From contig JAKCWW010000268.1 of the NCBI GenBank assembly GCA_026260175.1, positions 4,266 to 68,265 on the forward strand: a stretch of DNA of 64,000 nucleotides. The letters are read 5' to 3'. The notes below the pieces were generated by a model that was not told the DNA's origin, made no database searches, and saw only the letters and a list, made by a program, of their open reading frames with translations. The first letter of the stretch is position 1, and each line of letters begins with the position of its first letter. This DNA comes from Reticulitermes lucifugus (Eukaryota; Arthropoda; Insecta; Blattodea; Rhinotermitidae). The position numbers were made by a program, and so were the translations under genes. Shown here piece after piece: positions 35,905 through 48,125 of the stretch.

Positions 35905-36191
35905 TGTGGACTATGTTTTTGGGTGAAGGGCCCCGCAGCAGATGCTACGGACGCACCGCAGCCTAGAGGCTTATTGTGCAACCCTATGATGAAGATGATA
36001 GTTTTTTTCCATTTTTCCAAGCAATGGAGCACCGGTGGAATGAGATTGACAGGGGAAACCGAAGTACTCGTGGTAAAACCTATCCCAGTGCCTCTTTGTC
36101 CACCACAAATTCCACATGGACTAACCCGGGATGGAACCCGGGCCTCCGCGGTGAGAGGCCGGCGACTCACCGCGTGAGCCATGGCACGGCC
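35905..36191 (-). mobile_element. tRNA-derived SINE (family B), reverse orientation
   Basis: On the minus strand the head is GGCCGTGCCATGGCTCACGC, with a box A-like region at 36166-36180 and a box B-like GGTTCCATCC at about 36129-36138. The plus-strand CTTTGTCCACCACAAATTCC and ACATGGACTAACCCGGG align with 7760-7800. Open frames of 83-119 codons over this region belong to the repeat, not to a gene. Confidence 0.8.
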
Positions 36192-38799
36192 ACAATTGTG
36201 GACTTACTGTTCACAAAATATTGTTAACATGATGACATCCAGGAAAGATTGTTGGAACATTTAACACGCATATGTGTTACAAATTGAGTACCGAAATTTA
36301 ATCGCCACGTCTGAACAGTGATTACTTTGGAGTCCTAGGCATATTAGGAGGGTAATATTAAATTTGATATTTGGTAAAATGGGCGTGAGGATGTAGACAG
36401 TGTTCGTGTGACTCAAAGAAGAACCTACCGGCCCTATTTTGTGAGTACAGTAAAAGACCTTCAGAATCAATAAAAAGCTGCAATTTCTGGATTACCTATG
36501 TAACTACCAGCTTTTTAAGAAAGACCTCTCCCATGGAGCTAAATATCACATTGGCAGGAGATATCTCGGATCCAAATTCGGATTAATGGATGAGAGTGTG
36601 TTACAAGTGCACGGATTCATGTCACGAACGAAATATAACTCGATAGAGAAACAAATATATTATATTAGTAGTTCAGTATTTACGTAAATTTAAATGTGCC
36701 TGAAGTGTGAAATGACGCGCATGAAGTTACAAATTTCCTGCCGATTGTTTGCCATTTGTAGGCCCAGTCCCTGAGAGATTGTAGTCAGTCATCACGGGAA
36801 AATAAAACGATTCTAAAATTATATTTCTATAGATGCTGCGAAAAGGACGTCTAATTATCACTTGAGAATAAGATATCATGTGGACGCTACCAACCACTTT
36901 GCCTGTTATGATATTTTACCTATCAAACAGAGTGAATACAATTTATTATAATCTCTCTCACTCACTGTGATTGTGATTGTGACAAGATGCACGGTGTTTT
37001 TAGAATAAAGTATTATTATAATCTAATCAAGAGTTCCGATTATTTTGGAATAATTTAGGTTTATTTACTCTGTGGAAAAATTCTTTACCAGCTGAACGAC
37101 AATCAGCTATCCAAGGAGGCCTCTGCTCTGTGGAGAAGATATCTCATTGTTATACAGATTGACTCATACCGCTATAGACAGCACTTCAGGCTATAGAGAC
37201 GGTGCTAATGATGAGCGGGATTAAGAAATTAGAGAGACTAAGTCTTAAATACGACAGAGATAAGAGTGAAGTAACGAGAAGAAGATTCAAGAAGCCTGAA
37301 GACACAATGATTCTTGTCACCGTCTGGAGCAGCGGAGAGCAAGCGAAAGAAATACAATTCTGCCCGCGGCCGATATTAGTATTATGGCCCTCATCTCGTA
37401 CACAGTATGGAGTATAATAAACAAATTTAAAACAATATGTGCATATATATTCTATTTACTAGTGCAGTCATTGTATTTTTCTTAGAATTTTCTCTCATTA
37501 AAGTAAGAAGAAGCAAACATTTGTTTTTACATTATAGGCGTCATATGAATGAAGTATGCTGATGATGGATTTTTAAACCATTTTCACTTCTTTTGCATAC
37601 AGACATACATACAGCACTAGGTTATTTACTTTATTTTTTTCAAACTTTACAATACTTTCCTGTTCTAATTTCAGAATGAATATATTTTATCTTCATCTTT
37701 TTTATATCGCTGGGGAAGTTATGGTGGACTGTAATGTGCAATGCAAGTTTATACCTCTTCTGTTGTTTCTTTACAGAGAGAGGCAATCCTGCTGTAGGAA
37801 TGGTGTGGTTGAAGTGGAAGGCGTATCGGTGAGTGAAATTACAGGCTTAAATACATTTTACCGCTCACTGTAACAGGCATAAAAATGTGGAATACACAAT
37901 TAGGCACAGGCCCGTTTAAGTACGGAATAGGGTCCATCCATCAGTCCACTAGGAGGGAGAGTGAATGCTGTGGATAGACTGCAGCACAATCAATGATAGC
38001 TAAAGTGTCAAAGTAAAGATAAATAATAATTGATGTAAACAATTATTTGTGCAAAACAGTTGCTTGAGTCGCTTCATACACTAATTCTGGGGGGTCGGTT
38101 AACTTTCGGGGCATTTAGGGCATAAGGATAAAGATAACAGAAGGAAACAAAAACAGAAGTTATTAAAATTGATATCTTGACGTAATTAGAAGTTTTAGAT
38201 TTCGATAACATTACTTTAATTTGCTACATTTAAAATTTGATATAATGAAATCAAGAATAATTATTAAGTATTACGTAATATGAGAAGACAAATCAGTTTA
38301 GGATACCATGTCCAAATTAATTAGTTATACTGTATGTATGATTTTTTATGTTTGCTGATCCTGTATGTTGTAATCAGTTAGTGCGAATAAATGACAGACA
38401 TTTAAAATATTTTATGTAGGCTCTATGGAATTTCCTGGCGAGTTCCTCCGACTGTGATCGCCTAGAAATAGCCACATCCTACTTTAAAATTAAAAGAACG
38501 TAATTGTGATGCGAAGAGTCTCCGCCTACCGAACCAAGCGATTTGACGTAAAACTGTGGAAATATTAACAATGGTCCTCCTCCTACTTTCGAGCGACAGA
38601 GCTATAATGAAGCTTCTGTCTCCTCTTCGTACTCTAGAGGCTTCCTATTATTTCCAGCTCATTGAGAGGTTTATCATAGAGTTCAGTTCGATCTTGTCCT
38701 ATCTGTACGTTATGTTCCTATATATGTACAGCTAAATAGTAACTTCAGGGAAAATATCTCTCCTTGAGAAGATATAGTCTCTCAGGTAATCAAAAAATA
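36192..38799. other. anonymous stretch, no gene seen
   Basis: A 71-codon frame at 37202-37417 (MLMMSGIKKLERLSLKYDRD...) is the most protein-like item. It has no domain I can name. Confidence 0.35.
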
Positions 38800-39075
38800 T
38801 TCCCGCCTTTTATGTAGTCCGAAAATTTCATTGGCACTTGCGAATGCGCCCGCTAGTTGACTAGAACCTGTGCTAGATGAATGCAGACTACATCCTTACA
38901 ATCTGTTCCTTTAAGTTGCGTTTTAATATTATTCTTTCGTCTGCACATGTTACGTAACCCAAAGTTTATTGTCACGTGCACATGAGCACGCTAGTGGTCT
39001 AGAACCTGCTGTGCCTAAATTCATACCACATTCTTGCAATCTATTCCCTTTCAACCTTTTATCTGATTGTCCGCA
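38800..39075. repeat. old tandem duplication, ~138-bp period
   Basis: Unit 1 (from about 38800) and unit 2 (from about 38938) share TCATTGGCACTTGC/TTATTGTCACGTGC, CGCTAGTTGACTAGAACCTG/CGCTAGTGGTCTAGAACCTG, and then ACATCCTTACAATCTGTTCC/ACATTCTTGCAATCTATTCC. Divergence is substantial, so the event is old. Confidence 0.75.
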
Positions 39076-42000
39076 GTAGTTTAGAGACGGAATATTGAAC
39101 GGAACATTTCACTGAGCATTGTACCATGTACATAGAACGTAAAGGATGTCCTTAAATGGAAATAGGATATTGTTATTTGAGTGAACAGCAATCATCAGAT
39201 ATATAGAAATGAAAGTTCAAGTCTTCATCAACACCGCTGTAAAAGCCTGAAACCATGAATAGTAAAATGTCGTTTCTGATGTAAAGATGTCTACAATAGT
39301 TACAATAATGAATTTATTTTAATCACATACTTAATTAAAGCGAAATAACATTTCTTAAGTAAGTCTCACAGCAGGTGTTTCTGAATATTAATAATGGCAC
39401 ACTCATACACACACACACACACATACACACAATTTGTCCGTCAGCTAAAGCCTTGCAATTTCAAATACCCGTTTTGATATCTCCATTAACTTATTATTAC
39501 TAACATTATAGAAAAACAAAAAAATTACACTCTCATCTGGTAACCGTGGTTTGCGGATACAAATTCAGATTGTATTTACATAACACATAAACGAATATCA
39601 GTTTTACAGGCACGTACATTTCTATTCACTGCTTCAAGGCAGCTTGAAAGCTATCCATTATCGACACATCGAAATGTAAATAATAGTAAATTATAGTCGA
39701 AAACTTCGTTCAACAGGGTATAAATTATGAGCTTTAGTGTAAATGATACCGAATTATTATAGAAGTATATACGACCGTTATTAGTCAATAATGCGAACGA
39801 CCGGGGAGTGAAATATGAAAGCGCATCGCACTAGCGCACACTGGCATCATTGGGGCCATGATGATTGATGTTAATTAATGATCTTCCCCTAAATTATTAT
39901 ATGCTATAGTCCCTCGCTTTTGTGTCAGTTGGCAGCTTGACATCGTAATTTTCCTTGATTACTCCCGGCTCGCATAGGCCTGCACAAACAAATTGCTGAT
40001 GTGTCGTGTTTTATGGTCTCCCAGAGAGAGATCGCTGCAATAGTATCAAGATACGCAACACATGATACAGACTAGTTTTATTGTATTGCGTTAAGAATAA
40101 ATGATACCTGATGAATACAACTTTAATAATCTGGAATTTGGATTAAAATGACACTTGTCTGTAACAGAAACGTTCTCTAATCTCAGGAATATAGATTAAA
40201 AACCAACTTTAAATGGTTTTAAATGGAAACCTTTAACCCGGGCAAGGAAATTGGAAAAATTTATCTGAAAGTAGTGTGAATGTTCACAGATTTCTCGTCA
40301 TATGCTTTGTACCGTACTGTTGGATCGATGGTTGATGGATGGATGGATGTAAGTATACGTCCATATAGTGAGGGATATACCGGTCTTAGAATGTGCAGAT
40401 GTAGGCCTAAAGCATGCTAACAGACAGACTGCATATTGTCCTGCATACACACACGAACACACACACACACACGTAAGGACGGTGTTTATAGAATTAGGCT
40501 ACAAATATTAGATGTGCCCTTTAATACAAAACATGACGTAATTCCCAGAGCCAGTCTAATCTGTGTACCTTATCGATCAAATATTTTTTATGAAATCCAC
40601 CTGACTTCACTCACACTTAGGCCTCAATATGTGTGTCTCTCCAAGATCTTTGTCATTCAACTCTCCATAATAAATCAAACTCATATTAGGTACGAGTAGG
40701 CCTATATCTTTCAGATCATCTATTTTAATTCTAGCCTGTGTATAATTGTAACTATTGTCTATTTCGTGCTTCTCTCTTTCCGGTTTCTTATCGTGGAACC
40801 ATTAGACAAATCCTACCGATATTACGAAATTTAATCCTTACTGTCGCCAGTGTATCGTGTAGCCAAGCCTGTTAAAGCTACGTGCAAGCTTTGCATTAGA
40901 CGTTTCATATGCTCTTAGAACTCCTATTCCAAATTTTGTTTTTCTGATTTTATAAATACGTAAATAAAACTTTGTATCTTAATTTGGCTGTTAATCCTTC
41001 TAAATAATTTTAGCCATCACATATTAATCAGCTTGCATATTGTAATATTGACAAGGGAATCAACTACAACCCCTTCACAATAACGGGTAATTCTGCTTGT
41101 TACAATAAACATTTGGTCCATTTTGATGCTTTCTCATGTTTTAGCTGATCTAGAACATAAAACCGCGCATAAAATTCCCGTTATTTTTGGAGCAGATTAC
41201 CTTAGAATGCAGGAAGGATAACAATTCTAACTCAAATAACGCTTCAAGTCTGCGTGTAAAACGCAAACATTAAACTATATAAAATGGACTTTAATGCTCT
41301 GAGCTGTCTCACTTAAACAAAACTTAAATTCAAAGAGAAAATGTGAGATAACAGTAATAAAAGGAAATAATTCTCAGCTGAACACTACGAACACACCGCA
41401 GGGTAGTTACATACCACGTGGATGAATTACCTTTCTTTTCTCTTACCGTATTCCAGACTTCCGACGCAACTTAACCCGCCTAGGATTAAAACAGAAAGCG
41501 TAATGGATGAGAGTTTCCAGAGGATTAGTCTAACATATTGAAATATTTCTATTTTTTACAGCAGTTCACAGTAACATTTGGTGCATGTATGTGGAACAGA
41601 GAAAGGTGTCACTACTAAGTTTATTCCAGTCTTGCAGGGGTATAAGCTTGCTTCCGTACATGAGTGATACATGTACACACCGCATTCATGAAGCAGGCCG
41701 CGTTTTACAGTAAACAAGATTTTCAGTAAATATATTTGCTTTTCCTCGCGTCCTTTCATCTCAGATTTATTGCTACTCATATATATGTATGATACTATAT
41801 AAATAAATTATTTTAGATTTTATTTCGTTGCATGACAAAGAACAAACTTATCTTCTGTTCAGAGAGGGCGCACAAAGACAGGACGACAGTAACATTTACA
41901 AATAGACCAGCGTCTGGTCCTGAGCCGAAAGGGGGCTCGACACCAAGACGGAGTGGCTGGTCCTCGCCTTTGGAGTACATTAACTCTGTATTTTGTTAAA

Positions 42001-42424
42001 CCGAGATTACAGTGAAATTTTTTGAATAAAGTTCGTACGTAATTCATTAAGTATTTACATTTAGTAAGAGTACAGGGGGTCTGACGAGAAAAGGATGGCA
42101 CTTAAGCTACACACGGCCATTTTATACATTATTCTACGGAATGATAAACATTCATTAAGAATAGGCATCTCTTTAAAGCTCTATAAGGAGATCAGGTCAG
42201 CAGTTAATTAAGTAGGCTTTCATTGACAATTTTTCGTATTTTAGTTAGGGCGAAATCCCAATTTTCAGATACCTTATCTGTCACCGTTATCAGAATTAAT
42301 GTGGTAATGAAGTGTCAGCGTGGGTGGAGGTCAATGAGCAAGCGGAATTTAAGGACGGACTAAGATACACACTGTATATGTATAGGCCTATACCAATGAC
42401 TGACCGTTCCTTACTACATCGATG
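39076..42424. other. anonymous stretch with CA microsatellites
   Basis: CACACACACACACACACATACACAC lies at about 39405-39430, and ACACACACACACACAC-type sequence at 40443-40470. A GGATGGATGGATG run is near 40336. No gene seen. Confidence 0.4.
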
Positions 42425-42470
42425 CTGATGATGGAGCGAGAACGGGTCTCCGAAACGTTGGATTTTAACC
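42425..42470 (+). ncRNA. hammerhead-like motif, partial
   Basis: CTGATGA (42425-42431) is followed by the same extra T, then stem II GGAG/CTCC (42433-42436 and 42448-42451) with a long loop. GAAAC is 42452-42456, with GTT ending at 42459 as a NUH triplet. The stem III palindrome here is ACGT rather than ACATGT. The flanks do not form a stem I, so this copy is probably inactive. Confidence 0.45.
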
Positions 42471-43529
42471 TACCTGTAACACGGCTCATAGACCCAGCAC
42501 AGAAGTCCCGATTGTTAAAAAGGTATAACTTATTAGTCATAGGATGCCCTTTGTGATAGACGTAACAAGAGAGTGCGAGAAAGGAAGTAACAAGAAGTTG
42601 GAGAAAATTGCTTAATAATAGCTGATTTATGATTGTATGGAGGAACGGAAAAATATGCACCAGTACTGAGTTTATGCCACTCTTACACCAAGACCATAAG
42701 TATATGCAACGAAATAGGAAGTATATACTTCAGTAAAGCATAACTATTGTATGATAACCTTGTAATAAAAACACGGAATAATACAGGCTAAGATCATGTC
42801 TACTCACAGAAAATATTTTATGAACCGCTATCAGGGTAATTTAATGTTTATTGTTGGTTGCGACACAATGTTTCAGTCTAGTAGAAGGGCGCCCCACCTG
42901 CCGGACTGAAGCACGATATTATAACCCGACTGACAGAAATAGTCGAGTCCTGCGCTGTGGAAACAACAAACCTTAACTGAGTTTTCTGTTGATTCTCGTC
43001 GGTCCAGCACAGCCCATGCTGTGCATTCAGCTGCCATCAAGTTGTTAAGAATTCTCATAAACAACACGTCGTAAAAATCTTGATATTTAATTTAAAATAT
43101 AATTCCTTAATGTTTATGGGTTTTATTTGAAACTAGTACCTATAAGATTTTGGCGACGCCCATCTCTAAATAGGCTTTCAGAGATATACTTCCCGTTGAT
43201 TTTAGCCACGGGAACGCTTTTCAACTAAATTCGCACACTTTGAAATTGGGAAGTTCATGAAAATGAATTTAGTAGAGCAAGTGGTGCTGCTGTTACGTAA
43301 CAGACACGGATAGCTTTTTATTTTCCTCAGAGATCGACTACAATACTGACCGAGTCACAGGTAGGTCGCCCTCTCATTGCCCATTGTCTATTTGTATCTG
43401 CTCACAAAAATGACTCTTGCGAAACGCCAAAAGAGAAAATTTATCCTCATACTATGTAGGATAATGTTCGATGTAATGGATATTAGGCATTCTTTACTAA
43501 GTAAAAAGAACAGCTAATGTGGAGAATTC
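42471..43529. other. anonymous stretch, no gene seen
   Basis: No recognisable repeat or open frame. Confidence 0.4.
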
Positions 43530-44020
43530 GTCCGTCCGTCCGTACTTCTATCCGCCTGCGGCCTAGAATCAGGGCGTAACACTTTTGTCGGATTTTCATG
43601 AAATTCGGTATAGGAGTTCCTTATAAAGTGTTGGGGAGCAAGCATGGATTTTATGAAAATTGCTCCAGTGACAGTCATACTTCGCTTAAGAACGTGAAAG
43701 AATTTGTACCCGTGATTTCCATATTTCTTTACTAATTTAGGTGAAATTCAGTGAAGATCTCTACGTAATCTCTTTGCGTAATTGTGAGTTTAGTGAAAAT
43801 CGTTGCAATGAAAGGCAAATTTTACTTATGAGTGTAAATGAATTTTTTCCTCGTATTTTGTGCATTTTTCTTCCGAGTTGAATAAAATTTGATAAAGGAA
43901 ATTTCCACAAAAACTTAGTGAGCTATTGTGAGTTTCGTGAAAATCAGCGCAGCACTTTTCGTATGGACTAAATTAAATTACATTTACGCGTGTACCGTGA
44001 AATCGCATGATACTTTAAAA
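43530..44020. repeat. decayed tandem repeat, ~142-bp period, 3 units
   Basis: It begins with a GTCCGTCCGTCCGT run. Three related blocks follow. Anchors are ATTTTATGAAAATTGC (about 43648), AGTTTAGTGAAAATCG (about 43787) and AGTTTCGTGAAAATCAG (about 43931). Preceding each is a second anchor: ATGAAATTCGG, GTGAAATTCAG and ATAAAATTTGAT. The spacings are about 140 and 144 bp. Similar GTCCGTCC-led sequence starts at about 46020. Confidence 0.55.
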
Positions 44021-44320
44021 GTCAGAATGCCTTTGTAAATTTTGTGCCATGCGTCATGGAATACGCCATTTGCGGTCTTGTTTAAACAAATAATAGGAAA
44101 ATTAAAGTGTGCCTAAAAAGTGATATCTCTATTACTTTTAATTTTGCAACAGCACACTTGTACCTGTAAGAAATGAACTCAAACTGGCGGGGTACCGGGT
44201 ACAGTGCAGGGAAAGAAACCCGTGTTATCTGAACTCATACGGCAATTATTGTCTAAAAATTTCCAACAATATGCACCGTATATTTAATGGTTTTAAAAAG
44301 TTGTTATAAAAACTACTCTA

Positions 44321-44364
44321 TATTGCGACATGTTCCGGTGACAGCCACCACCATCATCAGGGAA
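44321..44364 (-). ncRNA. hammerhead-like motif, left palindrome arm
   Basis: On the minus strand TTCC (44364-44361), CTGATGA (44360-44354) and T (44353) are followed by stem II GGTGGT/GTCACC (44352-44347 and 44342-44337, two G-T pairs). The expected GAAA is GGAA (44336-44333). Then comes ACATGT with C as the cleavage base (44327). Stem I 3' reads GCAA, so one pair is lost. Confidence 0.45.
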
Positions 44365-44668
44365 ATTTCACGTTATAACCTGGAACACCGCCGTTATACA
44401 ACACTGTTTATCTTGTTAAGCATTAGCAGTAAAATCCACTTCACAACGTTCATGAACGAAAAAACTTGGCAAACACTGGTTGCGTGGTGGTGTTGTAATT
44501 ATTGAATAATTTCTATAATTGAATAATTTCAATAATTACAACACCACCACGCAACCAGTGTTTGCAAGTTTTTTCGTTTATGAACGTTGTGAAGTGGATT
44601 TTACTGCGAGTGCTTAACTAGATAAACAGTGTTGTATAACGGCGGTGTTCCAGTTCATAACATGAAAT

Positions 44669-44710
44669 TTCCCTGATGATGGTGGTGGCTGTCACCGTAA
44701 CATGTCGGAA
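44669..44710 (+). ncRNA. hammerhead-like motif, right palindrome arm
   Basis: Stem I is TTCC/GGAA (44669-44672 and 44707-44710). CTGATGA is 44673-44679 and the extra T is 44680. Stem II is GGTGGT/GTCACC (44681-44686 and 44691-44696) with a GGCT loop. The expected GAAA is GTAA (44697-44700), then ACATGTC ends at 44706. The two arms carry different changes at the same core base (GGAA versus GTAA). Both therefore probably descend from GAAA and decayed independently. Confidence 0.5.
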
Positions 44711-44786
44711 TATAGAGTGATTTTGTAATAACCTTTTAAAAATCTTTAAATATACGGTGCATATCTTTGGAAATTTTTAGACAATA

Positions 44787-46394
44787 AATTACTAATAAAA
44801 TGAACGGTATAAATAGCAATTTGAGATTTTTGGACGCTCATACGGCAGTGTTTATGAAAATTGGTTCCAGATTCCTTATGAGAAAAGGAGTCAGGCACAG
44901 TAGCTTAGCTGTCTACCAAACTGCACGGCGCCAGGTACTATAAGACAGTATTATGCACAAACACCATCCTGAGAACCTCAAGTCTCACGGTCGTTAAAGA
45001 ATGAAACCATCTCCTTGTAAGAAAATCCATATAAATTTACGCTTACTCCATTTCAGTACCTCTGCCCACTCTTGTTAGTAATTCTTCACGAGCGGTGGGA
45101 ACTGAAGATGCGAAGTGCGTGAATTTGAGGAGAGGGGGCGGAGCCGACAGGGATGATACAGAACTCACAAAGCACTTTTTTAAGTAAGCAGAGCAAATAA
45201 TTTGAATTGTCCGTATTATTTGTGAGTATGTGATTAATGCTTTCTGGTGCCGGCTCTCCTGCATTTCTGTAAATACCCAGGCAGCTATAATAGGACTAGG
45301 CTAATATTACTTTCTGGATCGTATTTTACCGGAACGACACGGTCTTGCCATCCTGCTTCCTCCGCGCAGTGCCACTGTATTAAAACCAGAGAGGCTTTGC
45401 ATTACTCTCAAGTCTAAGGATAACAACGGCGCAAGTACTATTGCCCACCGCAGGCTTCCTCTTTGTGTATGAAACATGAAGTTTTCACTACGCTGAATAC
45501 AATGATCCAGATGGTCACAAATATCGATAAAAAATCCGACGTTTCGGGAACTGTCCTTTTCTTTATCATCACTGACTGGTGTTATGAATGACGTATAGAA
45601 GTACACCATAGCCACCTCCTTCGTAACTGATACCTAACCCATTGCTGAGGCTCATCTTGCTGTCTTAGTGGACATGTTAGAATATAACACGTGTGGATGA
45701 AACGACATCGCTGGATGACTTATGAACCAGTCCTTTATTTGTTCAAAAATTATTTCAGTTTAATTTTAATTTTTATTTCTCTGTGTTTAGATACTCTCAA
45801 TAAAGAAAATAAAATTTCCTACTACAAGAATTTAATAACACAAATCGAGAGGAAAATGAGGAATATAAATTAGTATGAGATGAATGTGTTAATTTGGAAG
45901 GTAACTTTCGGAATTCGAGTAACCTAGAGAGATCAGGCCATGTGAATTATAGTGACATTAATTGATTTCATTCGAAAAGTTGCGAAAAGCGGCTACAAAC
46001 TTCGTTGTGGCTGCCAGCCCGCCCATCCGTCCGTCCATCCATCCGCCCGCATAGAACAAGTCGGCTCACATTGTTAAGTATTTATTTAGGTCTTGAACAA
46101 TATTTCGTTTGTACCAACGAGATGTTGTAGAGCAGTCCATGGAAAATTATCTTGTATTGCAAAACTTTCAATGTTGTTGTAAATTTTGCAATCAGCAATT
46201 ACTTAGCTTAACTCGAATAGAAGAAAGAAATCTCAAGGCTATTCGGGAGCACGGAAGTACCTTAAACTTATCTATAATTGTAAAGATAGTAGTTTCAGTG
46301 AATACACGAAATATTTTGTCAGAAGTATTTCAGTCGATATCATATAACTCTGTTCTACGTGATATAATAACAGCATTCTGCTTACGTGTGTGGG
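44787..46394. other. anonymous stretch, no gene seen
   Basis: A relic of the GAAACGTCGG motif lies on the minus strand at about 45538-45586. A GTCCGTCC/ATCCATCC run is at 46027-46048. The minus 102-codon frame at 45307-45615 has no domain I recognise. Confidence 0.35.
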
Positions 46395-46500
46395 AAGGAC
46401 TGAACTGGCTTAGAATATTTCCAGTGGAAAACTTTTATGAGCGCGATGATAAATATTTTGGTTCCACGAAAGTTGAATAGGCTGGGACTCTGCACCATGA
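46395..46500 (+). mobile_element. retrotransposon 3' fragment (TTAG-tail family), decayed
   Basis: The end of the 123-codon frame 46109-46480 reads WEGLNWLRI, like the WGGLDWI segment near the end of insect non-LTR elements. It is followed by TTGAATAGGCTGGGACTCTG and CACCATGAAGTTGTTTG, a match to the 3' UTR at 7.3 kb. A GGTTGGTTGGTTCGTTCG-type simple repeat (46500-46585) replaces the usual TTAG tail. Confidence 0.5.
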
Positions 46501-46590
46501 AGTTGTTTGTTTGGTTAGTTGATTGGTTGGTTGGTTCGTTCGTTCGTTGGCTGGTTGGTTGGTTTGTTGGCTGTTTGTTTTGTGGGTTGA
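46501..46590. repeat. (GGTT)n-type simple repeat
   Basis: Imperfect GGTTGGTTGGTTCGTTCGTT units follow the retrotransposon fragment and were probably seeded by its 3' tail. Confidence 0.85.
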
Positions 46591-48001
46591 CGTCAGCCAC
46601 ATATGAGGTTGGTTAGCTGGTTAAACACTAATGACAGTTTATTATTTCTTTAGTTGAAGAAGTGATGTTGAAAAGTTTGTGAGCAGCCTGTATCACTTGT
46701 CATAGATGTGCCTGTCTCGCTCATCCTTCATCCAATTGCTACTGCGCCCATTAACTGCAAGCTCGCTCGAGAACAGCCATATTTCTCACAAGGCTGAAAG
46801 TGATGTCTTTAATCGAAACTTGGGCGTCACAAATCAAGGAAAGGTTGACAGTGTCATTAAGAAATGGCGGCGGTTTGTCAGCTATAGATCATACAGCGGC
46901 TGTGCGCTGTGATGGGTGAGTATAATTTTGGAACGCTTCACTGCAGATTTCTGTAATGTGACGTCAGACTGCTGAAATCTCGCTTAATGGCGTATTTTTT
47001 TCGTCGCGCCACCATCGTAACATAACACTGTAAACAAACGGGTTGTGGGTTCTGCTCCGAAACGCAACTGAAAATTTGTTTATGCCTCTCTGTATTTGTC
47101 ATCTTCCTTTCCTCATCTTTCAGTTTCTTTTCCACCTACTTCTTCTTCTTCTTCCTTTTTAACATCTTAGTTACATGAAAATGTTGTTGTTGTTGTTGTT
47201 GCTTTTACCTCCGAGTCTTCTTCATTTTCCTTTCGTCGTCCTTCTGTGTCTTTCCCTCTGGTTACTTTTTCTTGTCCACTTCCTTCCGTAACCGAAAACG
47301 TCTTTCTAGTTTATGATTCCTTGTCGTCTTCTTTTCATCCTTCTTCTGTTACTTTTCCACCTAAAACGTTTTTCCTCTTTACTATAATTTTCTACAAATG
47401 TACACGTAATTTTTGTTCTTGTTTGTGCTCACCAGGTCGTCGCCCTCTTATTTTCATCTTTCTCTTGTTCCTTTCCAACCTATTTCTTCCTCTTTTTATT
47501 CTTCCTTGGCTAATCCGAGAGTAAGAAAGAGGCAATGGATCAGTCTGCGAAAGTCGCGGTGGATCAGTGTAATCCTTTCCTTGTTATGCGTGTTTCATTC
47601 GCCACAGCATAAAGCATTCTCTTGTTACAAGTGCAGGAGACGGCCTTCAGGCACTAATATCTGCGAATAGCCAATGTTCCAATAGTAGCAGAGTAGTAGC
47701 ACAAGAATTTTCAATAGTGTCACGTTCTATTAATGCCAAAGAATAGGTTATATTCGAAAAGGAAGCGAACTTAAGGACACGGCGTGATAGGACACGAGAC
47801 TGGATGTGGAGGTATAATTTCCAAATTTGTAAATGACTTCTTACTGGAAATTCTTTCTCGTAATGAAGTACAGCTATTGAACTGATTTAGAACGGAGTGT
47901 AAGGAAAAATTTGAAAGTAAAAGAAATTTAGTAACACAAGAGACTAGAAAATAAGACAAGGAAGACTTCACAACGCACTCATTTTGAAGGCCATGAAATC
48001 A
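46591..48001. other. anonymous stretch; pyrimidine-rich block 47095-47520
   Basis: C- and T-rich sequence with CTTCTTCTTCTTCC and a (GTT)n run at 47183-47201 spans 47095-47520. Open frames there are compositional. No gene seen. Confidence 0.4.
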
Positions 48002-48125
48002 AGATGGGATAGACATGCAGCAAGTGGGAAAAGGAACGGTATGCATATGAAATTTTGATGCAAGATCTCAGGAAAATAGGCCGCTTGGGGTACAAAATCG
48101 AAGATGGAAGGGTAGTATAATCGTC
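48002..48125 (+). pseudogene. retrotransposon C-terminal fragment (TTAG-tail family)
   Basis: GACATGCAGCAAGTGGGAAA, AGGAACGGTATGCATATG and then GGAAAATAGGCCGCTTGGGG correspond to the GHVARMGKRNAYR..GKRPLGRP coding segment. Several frame shifts and stops interrupt it. No 3' UTR follows. Confidence 0.5.

Larger units (their letters stand above)
44245..44786. mobile_element. ~540-bp near-perfect palindrome with a hammerhead motif in each arm
   Basis: The left arm (about 44245-44507) and right arm (about 44526-44786) are imperfect reverse complements over roughly 260 bp. They run from ATTGTCTAAAAATTTCC at the outer edge to GTTGTAATTATTGAA at the centre, with about 20 bases of AT-rich spacer. Differences are scattered single bases and small indels. 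Each arm has one hammerhead motif pointing outward, followed by the shared GTGCATAT..TTTGG tail. There is no coding frame beyond 72 codons. It is the largest of the inverted-repeat elements of this type in the window. Confidence 0.9.

Noticed and set aside
35823-36182. 119-codon minus frame and overlapping plus frames
   Set aside because: They lie over a tRNA-derived SINE and carry its boxes.
37558-37590. CTGATGATGG followed by AAACCATTTTC
   Set aside because: The GAAAC core and a NUH triplet are missing.
44893-44960. Box A-like TAGCTTAGCTGTCTACC
   Set aside because: No box B at a suitable distance.
45538-45586. GAAACGTCGG with an upstream GTGATGA on the minus strand
   Set aside because: The first core base is changed (G for C), stem II is weak and stem I does not pair. 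Kept only as a relic of the family.
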